The notes: a model not told the origin generated them from the sequence alone. 64,000 nt of DNA from Antilocapra americana (GCA_007570785.1 ML664159.1:3265951-3329950); one strand, 5' to 3'; counted from the stretch's first letter, positions 12,805 to 24,945 are shown. Numbers and translations are program-made.

Positions 12805-13202
12805 CTTCAACAGTACACTGGTCAGGGATTGGAATCTTCTTCACCATTTCTACAGCATATGCTTTCACTTTACTGAAGTTCTCCTTTAAGTGCAAGTACA
12901 GCTTATCACAGTATTCTACAGGACTTGTGGTTGTCTCTGGAGTTTCTTCCTGAGAGTTTTTTTTAACTGCTTCTGGCAAATTCTCAGATGCTACATATAT
13001 AATACTTTGGTGTGAAACTGAAGAATTTACTAGCTGTGATCCATCATTGTCTACCTTAAAGGGTGACCTCTCATGTCCTTGGCCAAGTGGATCTATTTCT
13101 GAAAGAGAGATGCTGGCTGGCGTATCTCTGCTCTCTACAGCTTCCCCATCCTCTGAACTCAAGGGGTTTGTTAGCACAGTGTGCAAAGCCAAACTCTTCG
13201 AC
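12805..13202 (-). CDS. VEPH1: VEPH1 internal coding exon D (last in the window)
   Basis: This 398-bp exon encodes 132 codons. It starts with the last base of a split arginine followed by SKSLALHTVLT and ends IPIPDQCTVE plus one base. The acceptor is tttgtttgtatttcag and the donor is G|gtaagt. The protein is serine- and acid-rich (SISLSEIDPLGQG, NSQEETPETT), typical of a disordered linker. It then has a lysine-rich amphipathic stretch around LYLHLKENFSKVKAY. In the family this linker precedes the C-terminal region and PH domain, whose exons are not in the 12.8 kb downstream. The apparent methionine and three residues before RSKSL come from intron sequence and are not a start. A Bov-tA SINE sits about 150 bp beyond the donor. 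The frame is intact; it diverges more from the human protein as I remember it than exons A and B do, as expected for a linker. Confidence 0.94.
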
Positions 13203-14641
13203 CTGAAATACAAACAAAGGGAAGGTTGAGGCAGGTAAAGAAGCTGAGCTATGGTTCACTGAAAAGGAAAAGAAAGAATAATAACACTGAGGCAAAAGTT
13301 TCTTCCTCTAGAGTGTGAAACTGAAAATTGGTGCTATTAATAGATTTGATAAAACATACACATTGTATAATAAGCCAAATCTTTGTAGATCTAGGCTACT
13401 TCCCAAAACAAAGATTTAAAAGTCAGTTTCACAGCAAACTGGCTGGTAAATGGTGGAGTTATATATTTACACTCTTTTTTTGTTCTACTTTTACTTATGC
13501 TTTTCATCAGAAATCAAGAAAAGCTTTTGCCAGTCATTCTTGATGTTAGCATATTTATATTTAAGAAGTGTTTTTTAAAAATAAGCCATGGACTTGTGAT
13601 TTTTATTTGCATTCTCCTTTTAATATAGCAAACTACTTTGGATAATGAAAGCACGGTGGATGAATTTTGTTGTAAGTAAAAGATATTTAAAAACTACTTC
13701 AACTTATTATCAGAGAAATGCAAATCAAAACCACAGTGAGGTACCACTTTATACCAGTCAGAATGGCTGCCATCCAAAAGTCTACAAGCAATAAATGCTG
13801 GAGAGGATGTGGAGAAAAGGGAACCCTCTTACACTGTTGGTGGGAATGCAAACTAGTACAGCCACTATGGAGAACAGTGTGGAGATTCCTTAAAAAACTG
13901 AAAATAGAACTGCCATATGACCCAGCAATCCCACTGCTGGGCATATACACCGAGGAAACCAGAATTGAAAGAGACACATGTACCCCAATGTTCATCGCCA
14001 CATTGTTTACAATAGCCAGGACATGGAAGCAACCTAGATGTCCATCAACTGACGAATGGATAAGAAAGCTGTGGTACATATACACAATGGAATATTACTC
14101 AGCCATTAAAAATAATTCATTTGAATCAGTTCTACTCAGGTGGATTAAACTGGAGCCTATTATACAGAGTGATGTAAGCCAGAAGGAAAAACAAAAATAC
14201 AGTATACTAACGCATATATATCAAATTTAGAAAGATGGTAACGAGAACCCTGTATGCGAGACAGCAAAAGAAACGCAGATATATAGAACAGACTCGTGGA
14301 CTCTGTGGATGAGGGCAAGGGTGGGATGATATGGGAGAACGGCATTGAAACATGTTAATTATCATATGTGAAATCAATTGCCGCCCAGGTTTGATGCTCA
14401 GGGCTGGTGTACCGGGATGACCCAGGGGGAGGGAATCGGGAAGGAGGAGTGAGGGTGGTTCTGGAAGGGGAACATATGTATACCCATGGCAGATTCATGT
14501 CAATGTATGGCAAAACCAACACAATAAAGTAAAGAAAATTAAAAAACAAAAAACAAAAAACTACTTCATAAAAGTGTGACAGCAAAACTAATAGCAAACA
14601 TGAAGTGCATATCCTAAAAATCAGCCAAACAAAATTTATAC
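13203..14641 (-). other. VEPH1: VEPH1 intron between exons C and D
   Basis: A 1,439-bp intron with donor gtataa and acceptor tttcag. About 867 bp of it (L1 plus one target-site copy) came from one recent L1 insertion, so the ancestral intron was about 570 bp. Apart from the L1, it is unique AT-rich DNA with nothing recognisable. Confidence 0.88.
13702..14555 (+). mobile_element. 5'-truncated ruminant L1 (ORF2 C-terminal end and 3' UTR)
   Basis: This 854-bp L1 carries the last part of ORF2, open over 170 codons (13718-14230), with the L1 hallmarks [13 protein letters not shown] and [12 protein letters not shown], then the 3' UTR and an A-rich tail. It is flanked by exact 13-bp copies of aaaaactacttca (13689-13701 and 14556-14568); the upstream junction reads TTT|AAAAA, a good L1 endonuclease site. 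ORF2 ends at a stop earlier than the full-length product. The element is antisense to VEPH1. Low divergence suggests a fairly recent insertion. Confidence 0.92.
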
Positions 14642-14851
14642 CTATTAAATCTAATGCCTTTTCTTTCTTCCTTAGAAACTTGATCCAAACTATATCTTCT
14701 GATAGAGCCAGCGGTGTTGCCCTCAGCATTTATTTTGTCTTCAAAAGCTTGTGTTTTAACTTGGAGCTCTTCATGGTCTTCGTTTTCATCCACAGTGAGT
14801 TTGGTTTCTTCCAGCTTCTCAAGAAATTCAATTTCAGTGCTGAGTTTTCTC
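14642..14851 (-). CDS. VEPH1: VEPH1 internal coding exon C
   Basis: The exon encodes one base of a split arginine, 69 codons and two bases of another arginine. Its protein begins RKLSTEIEFLEKLEETK, passes through an acidic stretch (DENEDHEE), and ends IRRYSLDQVSKEERKGIRFN. The acceptor is ttttcatccttttag and the donor is AG|gtataa, less perfect than the others. Phases fit exon B before it and exon D after it. The segment is charged and low in hydrophobic residues, so it is probably the start of the flexible linker between the helical N-terminal region and the C-terminal PH domain. The RRYSL motif resembles a basophilic kinase site, but that is inference from the motif alone. The exon is too short to appear as a complete methionine-started frame and was found by continuing the VEPH1 protein. 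Confidence 0.92.
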
Positions 14852-15127
14852 CTAAAAGGATGAAAACCATTGCATTAGATGCTTGTCGCATATACTTTGG
14901 AACAGTGTTTCTCTCTATTTAACTGCTTCTTATTCAAAACTGAAAACTCTACCTGCTCCGTTTTTTAATTTGTCACTTAATAGATATTAATTGAGTAACT
15001 ATTATGGACATAGGTCTTTGAAATGCTTCTACAGCATATTTTACCAGAAGTTTAGAAACACTGGTGTTTCTGGCAACTTTATGTTAGAAATAGTTTTTGA
15101 AGGCTTCAGAGGATGAGAAGTAGGGTT

Positions 15128-15256
15128 TTTAAAAAAACATTTTTGGTTGCACCATGAAGCTTGTGGGATGTTAGTTCCTCCACCAGGGATCAAACCCATG
15201 GCCCCCTGCTGTGGAAGCAAGGAATCTTAACCAATGAACCATCAAGGAAGTCCCCA
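15128..15256 (-). mobile_element. CHR-type SINE, truncated
   Basis: Antisense: 'tttttggttgcacca', 'gggatcaaacccatgg', terminal 'aaggaagtcccc'. Confidence 0.75.
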
Positions 15257-15757
15257 AAAGTAGCTTTTATGGTCATCTACTGTATTATTATCTAGCTCTC
15301 CAAAGCATGCCTTTCGTATGAAATTCATGCCAGGAATTTTCTAGAAAACTTATATATGCTGGTCTGTTTTTATTGAAATTATTAGAATAAGAGCATTTTC
15401 AGATGGACTGTATAAACTCGTGGTTTTGTTAATTTTATGGAAATCAGTGGGACTCTTCCATCTTATGAAGCAAGAAAAATCTTTCTGAATTTTATTATGT
15501 TGGAGGAAAGAGGTTTTTCTACAAATGACATTAATAGTGCCAAATATCTTTTTCAGTAGAATTTATAAAACACTCTGTAGGTCATTAAAGTTACCTCCTT
15601 TAAGGCTATCTTTGTTATCCCTCTAAGGGTTAACACAATGCCTTAGACAGAGTAAGACCCCACAAACAAGCTGCAGAAATAGCTCACTGGTGCTCACTGA
15701 GATGCTGAATGATTAAAGTAGTATGTATGCATTTGTCTCCCCTTAGGTAGCTAGGTT

Positions 15758-15957
15758 TAGTCACTAAGTAGTCTCCAACTCTTGTGACCTCATGGACTGT
15801 AGCCTGCCAGGCTCCTCTGTCCAGGGGATTTTTCAGGCAAGAATACTTGAATGGGTTGCCATTCCCTTCTCCAGGGGATCTTCGCAACCTAGGGATCGAA
15901 CTCAGGTCTCCTGCACTGCAGCAGACTCTTTACTGACTGAGCTCCCAGGGAAGCCCT
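15758..15957 (-). mobile_element. Bov-tA SINE
   Basis: Antisense unit from 'tagtcactaagtagtc' to 'cccagggaagccct', with a B-box-like 'gggatcgaactcagg'. Confidence 0.9.
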
Positions 15958-16604
15958 ATCTTCCCTTACCTGCTTTCTAACATTGAGCCAGTCTAGATAT
16001 AATTTAATTTCAATTTAACAAGCATTATCAACCATACAATATAGGGTTAGGATTAATTCTTTCCTTATAAACACAAGGGTTAATAAACTCTAGAAATCCA
16101 TTCACCAAGATGGCTTAATAATTCTGTTGGTTATCTATATATATTTACTTGGTTTTCATAAGTATTTTTTTCTAGAGGTTGAGAAAAGGGGCCTCAAATT
16201 TACAGAAAAATCCTGACTTTTTCAAACGTATGGCTATTTTTCCATAAGAGCCAAAGTAACCCTGGCATTATTTCTTAAGTTAGGGTGAGAAAATACAGTC
16301 TTGGTTTTCTTAAGGCACTGCTTTTCTAGGGAAAACCAACACAGAAGGGCTAGTGATTTTTTTTTTTCCCAGTTACATTCCACCCATTCTAGGGCCATGT
16401 CTGTGGTGGGTGAAGGGTTTGATCCAGCAACTTTTCTTGTTGTCCCAGAGAAAAGGCTTGGCCTCGAGGGAGGATTCATAGTTTTGGGTCCTCATGGGTT
16501 GGAATCCCCCTGTAAGTCCAGCCTAGTGAGAGATGCTGATGGTGAAAACTGGGAAGGGGAATGCATCATCCATTAAGTAACAAGACACTGTTTATTGTGT
16601 AATA

Positions 16605-16890
16605 GGGCTTCCCTAAGAGCCAGTTGGTAAAGAATCCTCTTGCAGTGCAGGAGAGCCTGCTTTGATTCCTAGGTTGGGAAGATCTGCTGGAGAAGGGATT
16701 GGCTACCCACTCCAGTATTTTTGGGTTTCCCTTATGGCTCAGCTGGTAAAGGATCCTCCCACAATGTGAGAGGGCTGGGTTCAATCCCTGGGTGGGGAAG
16801 ATACCCTGGAGAAGGGAAAGGCTATCCACTGCAGTATTCTAGCCAGGGTCACACAGTTGACATGACTGAGCAACTTTTACTTCACTTCAC
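16605..16890 (+). mobile_element. Dimeric Bov-tA SINE with exact target-site duplication
   Basis: Two sense heads (starting near 16605 and 16730) are followed by the common body and tail (gactgagcaacttttac). Exact 13-bp copies of ttattgtgtaata flank it at 16592-16604 and 16891-16903. Confidence 0.92.
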
Positions 16891-17747
16891 TTATTGTGTA
16901 ATAAGCTACTGCTCGGAAAATTAAATCATTTTTAATATAACTTTTATAGCCTTCCTATGGTTTTGCATATATAGTAAAAAACTTACTTTCAATCCCATTC
17001 TTGACTGAAATATACATGAGTTGATTTTAAGAATCAGTTCATGGGAATAAATGCTCATCTTGACCATGTTTCTGTTTTTGACATATACAAGATACTGCCT
17101 GCCCACAAATAGGTTGGAGATACTGACATCTTCCAGCCAGAAAGTTCTAAAAGTTGAATTTTTACTCCTATTACAAATAAAACCAAGAAGGTGCTATTAT
17201 TGAATGGTGTTTTTAAAACTGTGATGACTATGAAGGTTAATTTTAAAATATCCAATGAACCCTCTCAAGATGAGAAATTTTGGGGCAGTATTTATTTTCT
17301 GTGTTAGTCCCTGTATAGTCATCAAACTAAAGTATTTCTCTGGTTCTTAGTTCATAATCACAGTTAAAAAGTGAAAGATACTTTTATTTTTGAACTTTCT
17401 TTTAGAAATTTATATAGCTGGGATTATTAAAACTTAAAACATTTTAAGGCACAAAGTATACCCCAATATATAAATATCAGATATTGAGCATTAAACAAAT
17501 TTTTAAATCTCAAAACATACGAGTTGTTAGAGGTATAGTTTCTCAGGGATTTACTAGTTTTTTCTTTCTACATAAAGCTCTGGGTTATAACAGTAGTTAC
17601 TAGCATTTTCATCCAAAAAATTTTCAAATTTCACATGATTATAGTAAATCTCCCTCAATAATTTTATTGGATCAGTTTCTGATTTTTTTTAAATAAAATT
17701 TTTGTACTTATGGAGATCTTTTATTTCTTGTCCTCTTCATATTAAGT

Positions 17748-17880
17748 TCCTCATCTATAAAATGAAAATAATAACTATACTTACCTCATAGGGTTGTTGG
17801 GAAGCTGAAATGATGGAACCAGTATGCAGCAATGCTCCTAGCACAAAAGAGGAAGTCAGATGTTAAATTTTATTATTACT
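17748..17880 (+). repeat. MIR SINE
   Basis: 'cctcatctataaaatgaaaa', 'cctcatagggttgttgggaa' and 'gctcctagcacaaa' match MIR. Confidence 0.75.
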
Positions 17881-18924
17881 ATCAATTGCTGTTATTATTA
17901 TTATAGTAGGTTTATCTTTCCTTGTCTAGGCACTGTGTTAATGTAGTAAGAAAACACCAGTGACCTAGACACAGATCAATATTCCATATCATGGGAGGCA
18001 TTGACGCCCCCTGGAGAGTGCTATGGCATCAGATTTTAGGAGAGGACAGTCACTCAGCCCCCTTCCCAGCCCCTGTCTCCAATCAGCAAGTGTTGGTGGT
18101 TAAGCACCATGAACTGTGTGAGTCAGAGCTCTTGTACCTGACAGTATTTCTTCATGCACCTTCAGACTGCTTTACAGCATCCCTCGAGGGGCCTCCAGAC
18201 ATGAAAGAAGTTGTGGGATATCCTCAGACATCCACTGACCCAAGGTTAGGTCAGGTGCCTCTGGTTGCAGGGTTGCCAGGTAAAAAATAGAGCATTCAGC
18301 CAAACTTGAATTTCAGATAAACAACAATTTTTCTCAGTATAGGTATGTCTCTAATGGGACATAGTAAGAAAATGTATTGTCCTATATTAAAATGATTTTA
18401 CTCACACTAAAAATTATTTGTCCTTTACCTATTTGTTTCATCTGGTGACCCCATTCCTGGGTAAATCTCTGCTGCTCTGTGGGCTGGGAATTATAATGCT
18501 CATCCTTGTTCCCCTATGGCTGGGACAGTGCTGGACACTCACTCACAGGTACCTAAGGTGTTTGCAGAATAGATGGACTGAGACCACCTACATCTCCGAA
18601 GCCAGGCTCCTCCTTGCAGACACAAAAAATCCTCTAGAGGTCTACCAGATGTCTATGAAGCCCTGGTTGCTTCTTACCATAACTCTGGTCCATGAGGAGA
18701 AGGGGATGGGACAATGTCATTTGGTAGATATCAAATATGGAGAGAAGACAGGCGCAAGAGTAGGAGTGAAAAAAAGGGATTTGTAAAGGGCCAAATAAGT
18801 AAAGAAGCAACAATAAAATATTTGGGCCATAAAAGTGTTCTCTAGATATGAGGCTGATGAATGTTGCTGATGAGTAGGCTTCTTACCACAAAGACTCTCT
18901 CTTATACACAATCTTCCTTGTTTT

Positions 18925-19968
18925 TAAGATTTGGAGATTAAAGAGATGGGAATATCAGACTACCTTACCTGCCTCCTGAGAAACCTATATGCAGGTCAAG
19001 AAGCAACAGTTAGAACCAGACATGGAACAATGGACTGATTCAAAATTGGGAAAGGAGTACGTCAAGGCTGTCTATTGTCACCCTGCTTATTTAACTTCTA
19101 TGCAGAGTACATCATGCAAAATTCTGAGTTGGATGAAGCACAAGCTGGAATCATGATTGTTGGGAGAAATATCAATAACCTCAGATGTGCAGATGATACC
19201 ACCCTTATGGCAGAAAGTGAAGAGGAACTAAAGAGCCTCTTGATGAAGGTAAAAGAGAGTGGGGAAAACTGGCTTAAAACTTAGCATTAAAAAAATTAAG
19301 ATCATGGCATTCAGTCCCATCACTTCAAGGCAAATAGATGGGGAAAAAGTGGGAACAGTGCCAGATTTTATTTTCTTGGGCTCCAAAATCACTGCGGATG
19401 GTGACTGCAGCCATGAAATTAAAAGACACTTGCTCCTTGGAAGAAAAATTATGACAAACTTAGACAGCATATTAAAAAGCAAAGACATTACTTTGCCGAC
19501 AAAGGTTCACCTAGTCAAAGCTATGGTTTTTCCAGTAGTCATGTGTGGATGTGAGAGTTGGACCATAAAGAAAGCTGAGCGCTGAAGAATTGATGCTTTT
19601 GAACTGTGATGTTGGAGAAGACTCTTGAGAATTCCTTGGACAGCAAGGAGATCAAACCAGGCAATCCTAAAGGAAATTAACCCTGAATATTCATTGGAAG
19701 GACTGATGCTAAAGCTGAAGCCCTAGTACTTGGGCCACCTGATACAATGAGTTGATTCATTAGAAAAGACCCTGATGGTAGGCAAGATTGATGGCAGGAA
19801 GAGAAGGGCACGATGGAGGATGAGATGGTTGGATGGCCCCGCTGACTCAATGGACATGAGTTTGAGCACACTCTGGGAGATGGTGAAGGACAGGGAAGCC
19901 TGGCATGCTGTAGTCCATGGGGTCACAAAAGGTCCAACATGAATTAGTGACTGAACAACAACAACAAA
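18925..19968 (+). mobile_element. BovB LINE, 3' third (RT palm to 3' end)
   Basis: A 5'-truncated BovB (RTE clade) encoding the reverse transcriptase from near YAGQEA-type sequence through the C-terminal region, with a (CAA)n-rich 3' end. The frame is broken into pieces (19075-19284 and 19259-19585). The catalytic YADD box reads CADD at 19186-19197 (Tyr to Cys, TGT), so even if translated it would not be a normal enzyme. The flanking motifs GVRQGC and MAESEEELKSLL are clear. It is dead. Confidence 0.93.
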
Positions 19969-21309
19969 ACAGAGGAGTCATGAGATGGGGTGGTAATGAA
20001 GAGTTTCCGAGGTAGCCAAAACCACAAGATGGACCAGAAGGGATGTTCCACTTCTAGCCATAAATCCACTTGGGTTTCTCACAGAGTTTTGCCAGCAGGG
20101 AATTAGGACAAGATTTGGTTCCAATAGTTTGAATTTTCTACAGAAAATGGTGGATAGAAGTTTGAGTTTATAATAAACATTCACTGTCCTTTACTTTCCT
20201 TCTTGGTTTTTATATTTATTATAAATAGATAGGAGAGAATTGTTCAAAAACACAGATCTTTTAGAAACAGAAACTCTGCATTCCTCTTAGAGCAAAGAAA
20301 TGCATTACAAATGTGAGAGAATGGGTGGAGAACAGAGCCACTGGTTCTGTGTGCACTTATTTGTGGGGGCTGGAGGTGGGGGCCAGGGAGTTGGGCTCAT
20401 GCAGGGGAATAGTTATTTCTTTTCCATTTGTCACTTTTAACTCCAGAGGTAATTTTACAGAAATCTTTGTCAGAGTTCTGTAATCCCCTAAATATTAACT
20501 TGGCTTTAACTCAACACACCACATTACAAAAGGCTCAGAAGATTTCCAGTCTGAGCAGTTTTTGGTGTCTATTGCCAAGTTAAAGTTTTTAAAAGCAACT
20601 CTAAGGATACCCAAGAGGGGCAGGGAAAGCCTAATTACCTCCCTCTTATGTGAACAAGACTCCCCCTTAGGAACGAATTGGTCCATGGGCAGCTCACTGC
20701 TCTCACTAAGCTAGGAGATGAGACTATAAAGCTGGCAGTGGTGGAGAAATTGGCAGCCTATTTTCCTGGTGTCTTAAATCAAAGAAAAATATATTAGTTA
20801 ATATTTGATGAGCTTGGTTTATGATTCCATATCCATGATATGTATTTTGCAGAGCTGAGCTTGTTAGAGAAGTAGGAGAACATAATGGATCAAATCCACA
20901 TAGGGGTCCTAAATTCTTAGGATGTTATGTTCCCTACTCTTAAGCAATTTCTTGGGTCATCAATCATCATAAGAATGACAGAGATGATCTCCCAGCTCCA
21001 CGGCACTGTCATCTGTTTGGGGACTGAAATGAGTAAAGCCTCTGGAAAAGCTATACTTGAAGGGAAAGGACAAAGTTGAATCTAAATTCTTGGTACTCTC
21101 TTCTGCCTCAGACTGCCTCAGTGGGCAAGAATAGAGATTAAAAGGGGCCCAGTTATATGGGTACCAGAATGAAGAACTTTGCTGAGACAAAGTGACTCCA
21201 TGGTTTATTTCATTCACAACAAGGTTCTTTAGGGGCTTCAACAGAAGGGATGGTGGGGAAATAGACTGAATATGGCCTTTCAGGGAAAAGACTGAGGTTT
21301 GTGACTCCA

Positions 21310-21425
21310 ATCTCCTGTTTATTAGTGACAGGCAAATGTCTTTATGTCTTTTCTGTCATCTAAAAATGGGATCAATGTTACTGCATCACTAGATTGCTGA
21401 AAGCATTATAGGAGACAACAAGTTT
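21310..21425 (+). repeat. MIR SINE, diverged
   Basis: 'tgtcatctaaaaatgggatc' and 'gattgctgaaagcattatagg' follow the MIR pattern. Confidence 0.5.
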
Positions 21426-21899
21426 AACAGTGTAGCCCATATGGAATGGGCATGAATATGTCAAGCAGTAAAACCCTAGGTGGCTATTGCCCAATGCAGA
21501 CCTTTGATACCAAAAGAAGGCAGCTTGTCCAGGTAATGCCAAGCCTGGAAGATGAGCTTCTCCTTTTCTGAGCCAAGAAGGACCATACAGTTCTCTCCTG
21601 CCCCTGCAGCAACCTAAAGGCTGTGGCTACAGGAGAGCAACACTCCCTACTGTGCGAGCATACAAGGTCTGGAATATCGAAATGGTTGGTTTTAAAAATT
21701 CCCTGAACTTCAAGTATGAATTCTGAGCAATTGTAGACATAGAGAAGGAATATTCTGCTGAAAGAACACAAGTTTAAAAGTCTTAATACAAAGAAGTGAC
21801 CACTCATATAGATGCTTGGTCATTTGCTCACTTTTCATGTAACCAACGCAAGAAGGAATGGGACATAGAAAAAGATCAGCGAAAAGTGCAGAACCCTGC

Positions 21900-22062
21900 C
21901 TTTGCTGCTCAGAGCACTGTTGCCGGACCAGCAGAAACAGCATCTCCTTAGAGGTTGCTGGAGGAGCAGCATCTCAGGCTCCATCCCAGACCTGCTGAAT
22001 CAGTGTGCCCTTAACCCAATCCCCAGGTGTTTCAGTGCACATTCAAGGTTGAGAAGCACTGG
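21900..22062. mobile_element. MER20-like DNA transposon
   Basis: 'aatccccaggtg' and 'gcacattcaaggttgagaag' are the MER20 terminus; the upstream half is more diverged. Confidence 0.55.
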
Positions 22063-22689
22063 TCCAGGTACTGAAAGAACGGTATCTGAATTAGACCAGG
22101 GAAGAGGCACTTTCTCTTGAGCAAAGCTGCCGAGGGTTTCACGAAGTCTGCAGTGACATGAAACTTTTAAAACAATAAGCTGCATATTATTTGGAGTTGG
22201 AGGGTGGTAAGCTGTATGCAGCTCCCTCACATTCCATAGCTTTATCCTCTCCTCAGGCTTTCCAGGGTCTTAATCAATTTCAAGGTAAATGTATCTTTTC
22301 ACTTTTTGCCCCTGATAGATACTGCTTCAGATGGACCCCAAATTTGTAGTCAAGACTCCCAAGCCTAGAATGGGCAGACCGGGTAAGCAGCAGCCTTCAT
22401 AGATGGCTACCAGATCCTAACAAATTGTCAGCTGAATGTGGCACAAGGTACAAAAGTGCTCGGTAAATTACAAAAGAGTCCAAAAATATAAAATAGTAAT
22501 GTCATCAAAACACTCTGAATCAAGTGTGAGAACTGTAGAGACAACAAGCTCCTCCTTTTCTAGGCCGACTTGATTTTCTGGGAACATGAGCAGATATTGG
22601 GGGCTGGTGGTGAGGATTAAGGAGAGGGTGTCTGCAACCACTAGGCCCGCAGAGGGAAAAGGTAAGACATTGTCATTCACCATCATTTG

Positions 22690-22910
22690 ATACTGGAAGA
22701 GCAGGGCCATGGTTATTATCCTTTTGATACATCCCCTCATCCTGTCTGCCCATTCTTCTATTAAGCAGACCCTCTGCCATCTCCGTTTCACAGATGGAGG
22801 AGCTAAGGCACAGAGATGTCTAGTAGTTTTACTGAAGATCAACTAGTAAGGCCAGCATTAAGCACAAGTATCTAACTCTAGAGCTCACCCACGTCACACC
22901 CTCTCCCACT
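22690..22910 (-). repeat. MIR SINE, diverged
   Basis: 'cagatggaggagctaaggca' and 'gatctagag'-like order correspond to antisense MIR. Confidence 0.55.
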
Positions 22911-23119
22911 GCCTCTCAGTAGATGTTTCCTACAGGTTGCCTCTGACTCTACCCCAGGAAGAAGTAACCCATGTTTGGGGATTGGTGATAACATCATAAT
23001 CAACAAGAATTATTGTATGCTAATGTCTCTGAGTAACATCCTGTGGGAACACACCAGACAGAGCTGAGCAACCCTTTACAGGTAACTGAAAAGTAAATTT
23101 TGGTGTTCCCTTTAACAAA

Positions 23120-23670
23120 ATGGACTTCTTTGATAGCTCCGTTGGTAAAGAAATTGTTAGTTGCTCAGTCATGTCCGACTCGACTCCAAGGACTGTAGCC
23201 TACCAGGCTCCTTTGTCCATGGGATTCTCCAGGCAAGAATACTAGAGTGAGTGGGTTGCCAAAGAATCCACCTGCAGTGCAGGAGACCCTGGTTCGATTC
23301 CTGGGTCAGGAATATCCACTGGAGAAGGGATAGTCTACCTACTCCAGTATTCTTGGGCTTCCCTTGTGGCTCAGCTGGTAAAGAATCTGCCTGCAGTGTG
23401 GGAGACTGGGTTCCATCCCTGGGTCGGGAAGATCCCCTGGAGAAGGGAAAGGCTACCCACTCCAGTATTCTGGCCAGGAGAATTCCATGGACTGCATAGT
23501 CTATGGGGTTGCAAAGAGTTGGACACGACTGAGCAACTTTAAGAAGAAATGGATATATTTGCTATCTACCCACTCCAGAGTTCCTATCTGGAGAATTGCA
23601 TGCATAAAGGACCCTGGTGGGCTGTTGTCCATAAGGTTGCAAAGAGCTGGACACGACTGAAAAGGCTTAG
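23120..23670 (+). mobile_element. Mosaic Bov-tA cluster with an inverted SINE inside
   Basis: A sense SINE starts near 23125 (tagctccgttggtaaag) and is interrupted by an antisense SINE half (about 23155-23262, 'gctcagtcatgtccgactcg'). It resumes with 'aaagaatccacctgcagtg', the bases aaagaa being present on both sides. A second sense head follows near 23357, giving a dimer that ends around 23545. A further SINE tail lies at 23566-23670. Confidence 0.8.
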
Positions 23671-23897
23671 CACACACGCATGGTAATGACTGCAGAGTTC
23701 AATCATGATGGATACCCAAAAGGAACAAAGGAATGGGGAGTTTGGGGGAAACAAAAACAGCAAATAGGTGGGTCATCAGGGTCAAGTGGAACTTTTACCC
23801 TCAGCCGTCACCCTTCCCACAAGGGCTGTGCAGGGTATAGCCTCTCTTACCACTCCTTCCGCAACACAGGCTAAAGCTTCGCTATTCCCTGTCTTGT

Positions 23898-24479
23898 TTG
23901 AAGGAGGAAGCCAAGCTGAAGGAGCTTGATGAAAACCAATCTTCTCTTTTGTGTGTCTTGTGTTTTGAACACTTTTGTGTTACAGGAAAGGGGCCTGGCC
24001 CCCCTGGTGAAAGTGTAATTGCATTGCTCACACTCCTGGCAGTGTCTGCCCCCTCTCCCTACCCCATCCCACCCCCACCTTTGTCCATACTGGCAGAGCC
24101 AGCCCCCCTGGGGCCTCACGCTCCCTGGGCCTGCTTCGTTGGCTCCAGAACTGATAATGCTGTCTCCCATCTACCTCTCTTGCTGATAAACGAATTCCTG
24201 AAATACCTTTACAGACCTTCACATCATCATAAATGCTGCTTTAAGGAAGGACAAATAGTGGAAGTAAATGAACAGCAGATGGAACATAAATGGTCCCACA
24301 TGTCAAATTTAACTTCTTCAGTAAGAAGAGAGGCAAAAACCCAAAGCCCTTCCTTCCCTATGTACGGAGGAATAACAAGAACCACAGCTACCGCCACAAA
24401 TGGCTGTTCCGATTTTCTTTTTATACAAGTGACCACCGTAGACCTCCTGAGATTTAAAACATCTACATGTTTTTTATGA
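23898..24479 (+). other. Open frame of 193 codons in non-repeat DNA, unlikely to be a gene
   Basis: The longest open frame in apparently unique sequence, sense to plus and antisense to VEPH1. The product has a proline-rich stretch (PSPYPIPPPPLS) and a serine/threonine-rich C-terminal part, with no domain, signal peptide or membrane segment I recognise. No splice, promoter or poly(A) signal was evident nearby. The underlying DNA is locally C-rich, which lengthens open frames by chance. I keep it only as an annotated open frame. Confidence 0.2.
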
Positions 24480-24824
24480 AAACTCCAGTCCCCTTGGTGG
24501 GGTGAAATTGCATTCAGCTTTTCCTAAGCAGGGGGCAACACTGACCAGAACATCACATGTTTTTAATTATGGTCCTGAACCTTCTTATGTACATTTTTCA
24601 AACCAACAGTCACTCTGAAAAAATCAATTTCTCTTTGTATAAACACGGCTTGCCTAAAAAAGTGGGAGTTCTTATAAGCACTTTAAAAGACTCTATTTTC
24701 CAAAAATCTTAATTTATCTCCTTGAAAACATAATTGTAATATATAGGGGAACTATATGTAACTTTGTTCTATATTTTCCAAGTCTACTGTAAATGTGCCA
24801 TCATACTTTGAAAATTTTTAAAAA

Positions 24825-24945
24825 AAAGGACATTGGTTAAATTTACAACAAAAAGTGACTAGTTTTGTAAATTACTGTACAGTTATACAATGGGACATTA
24901 TGAAATCATTAAACTAATGCTTGTGAAGAATAATTTTTTTTTTAA
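24825..24945 (+). repeat. Old L1 ORF2 fragment
   Basis: 'tatacaatgggacattatga' and 'aaatcattaaactaatg' resemble the conserved L1 ORF2 3' region. It is diverged. Confidence 0.5.

Noticed and set aside
13718..14230. A 170-codon plus-strand open frame
   Set aside because: It is the C-terminal end of L1 ORF2 inside a truncated L1 with a target-site duplication, not a host gene.
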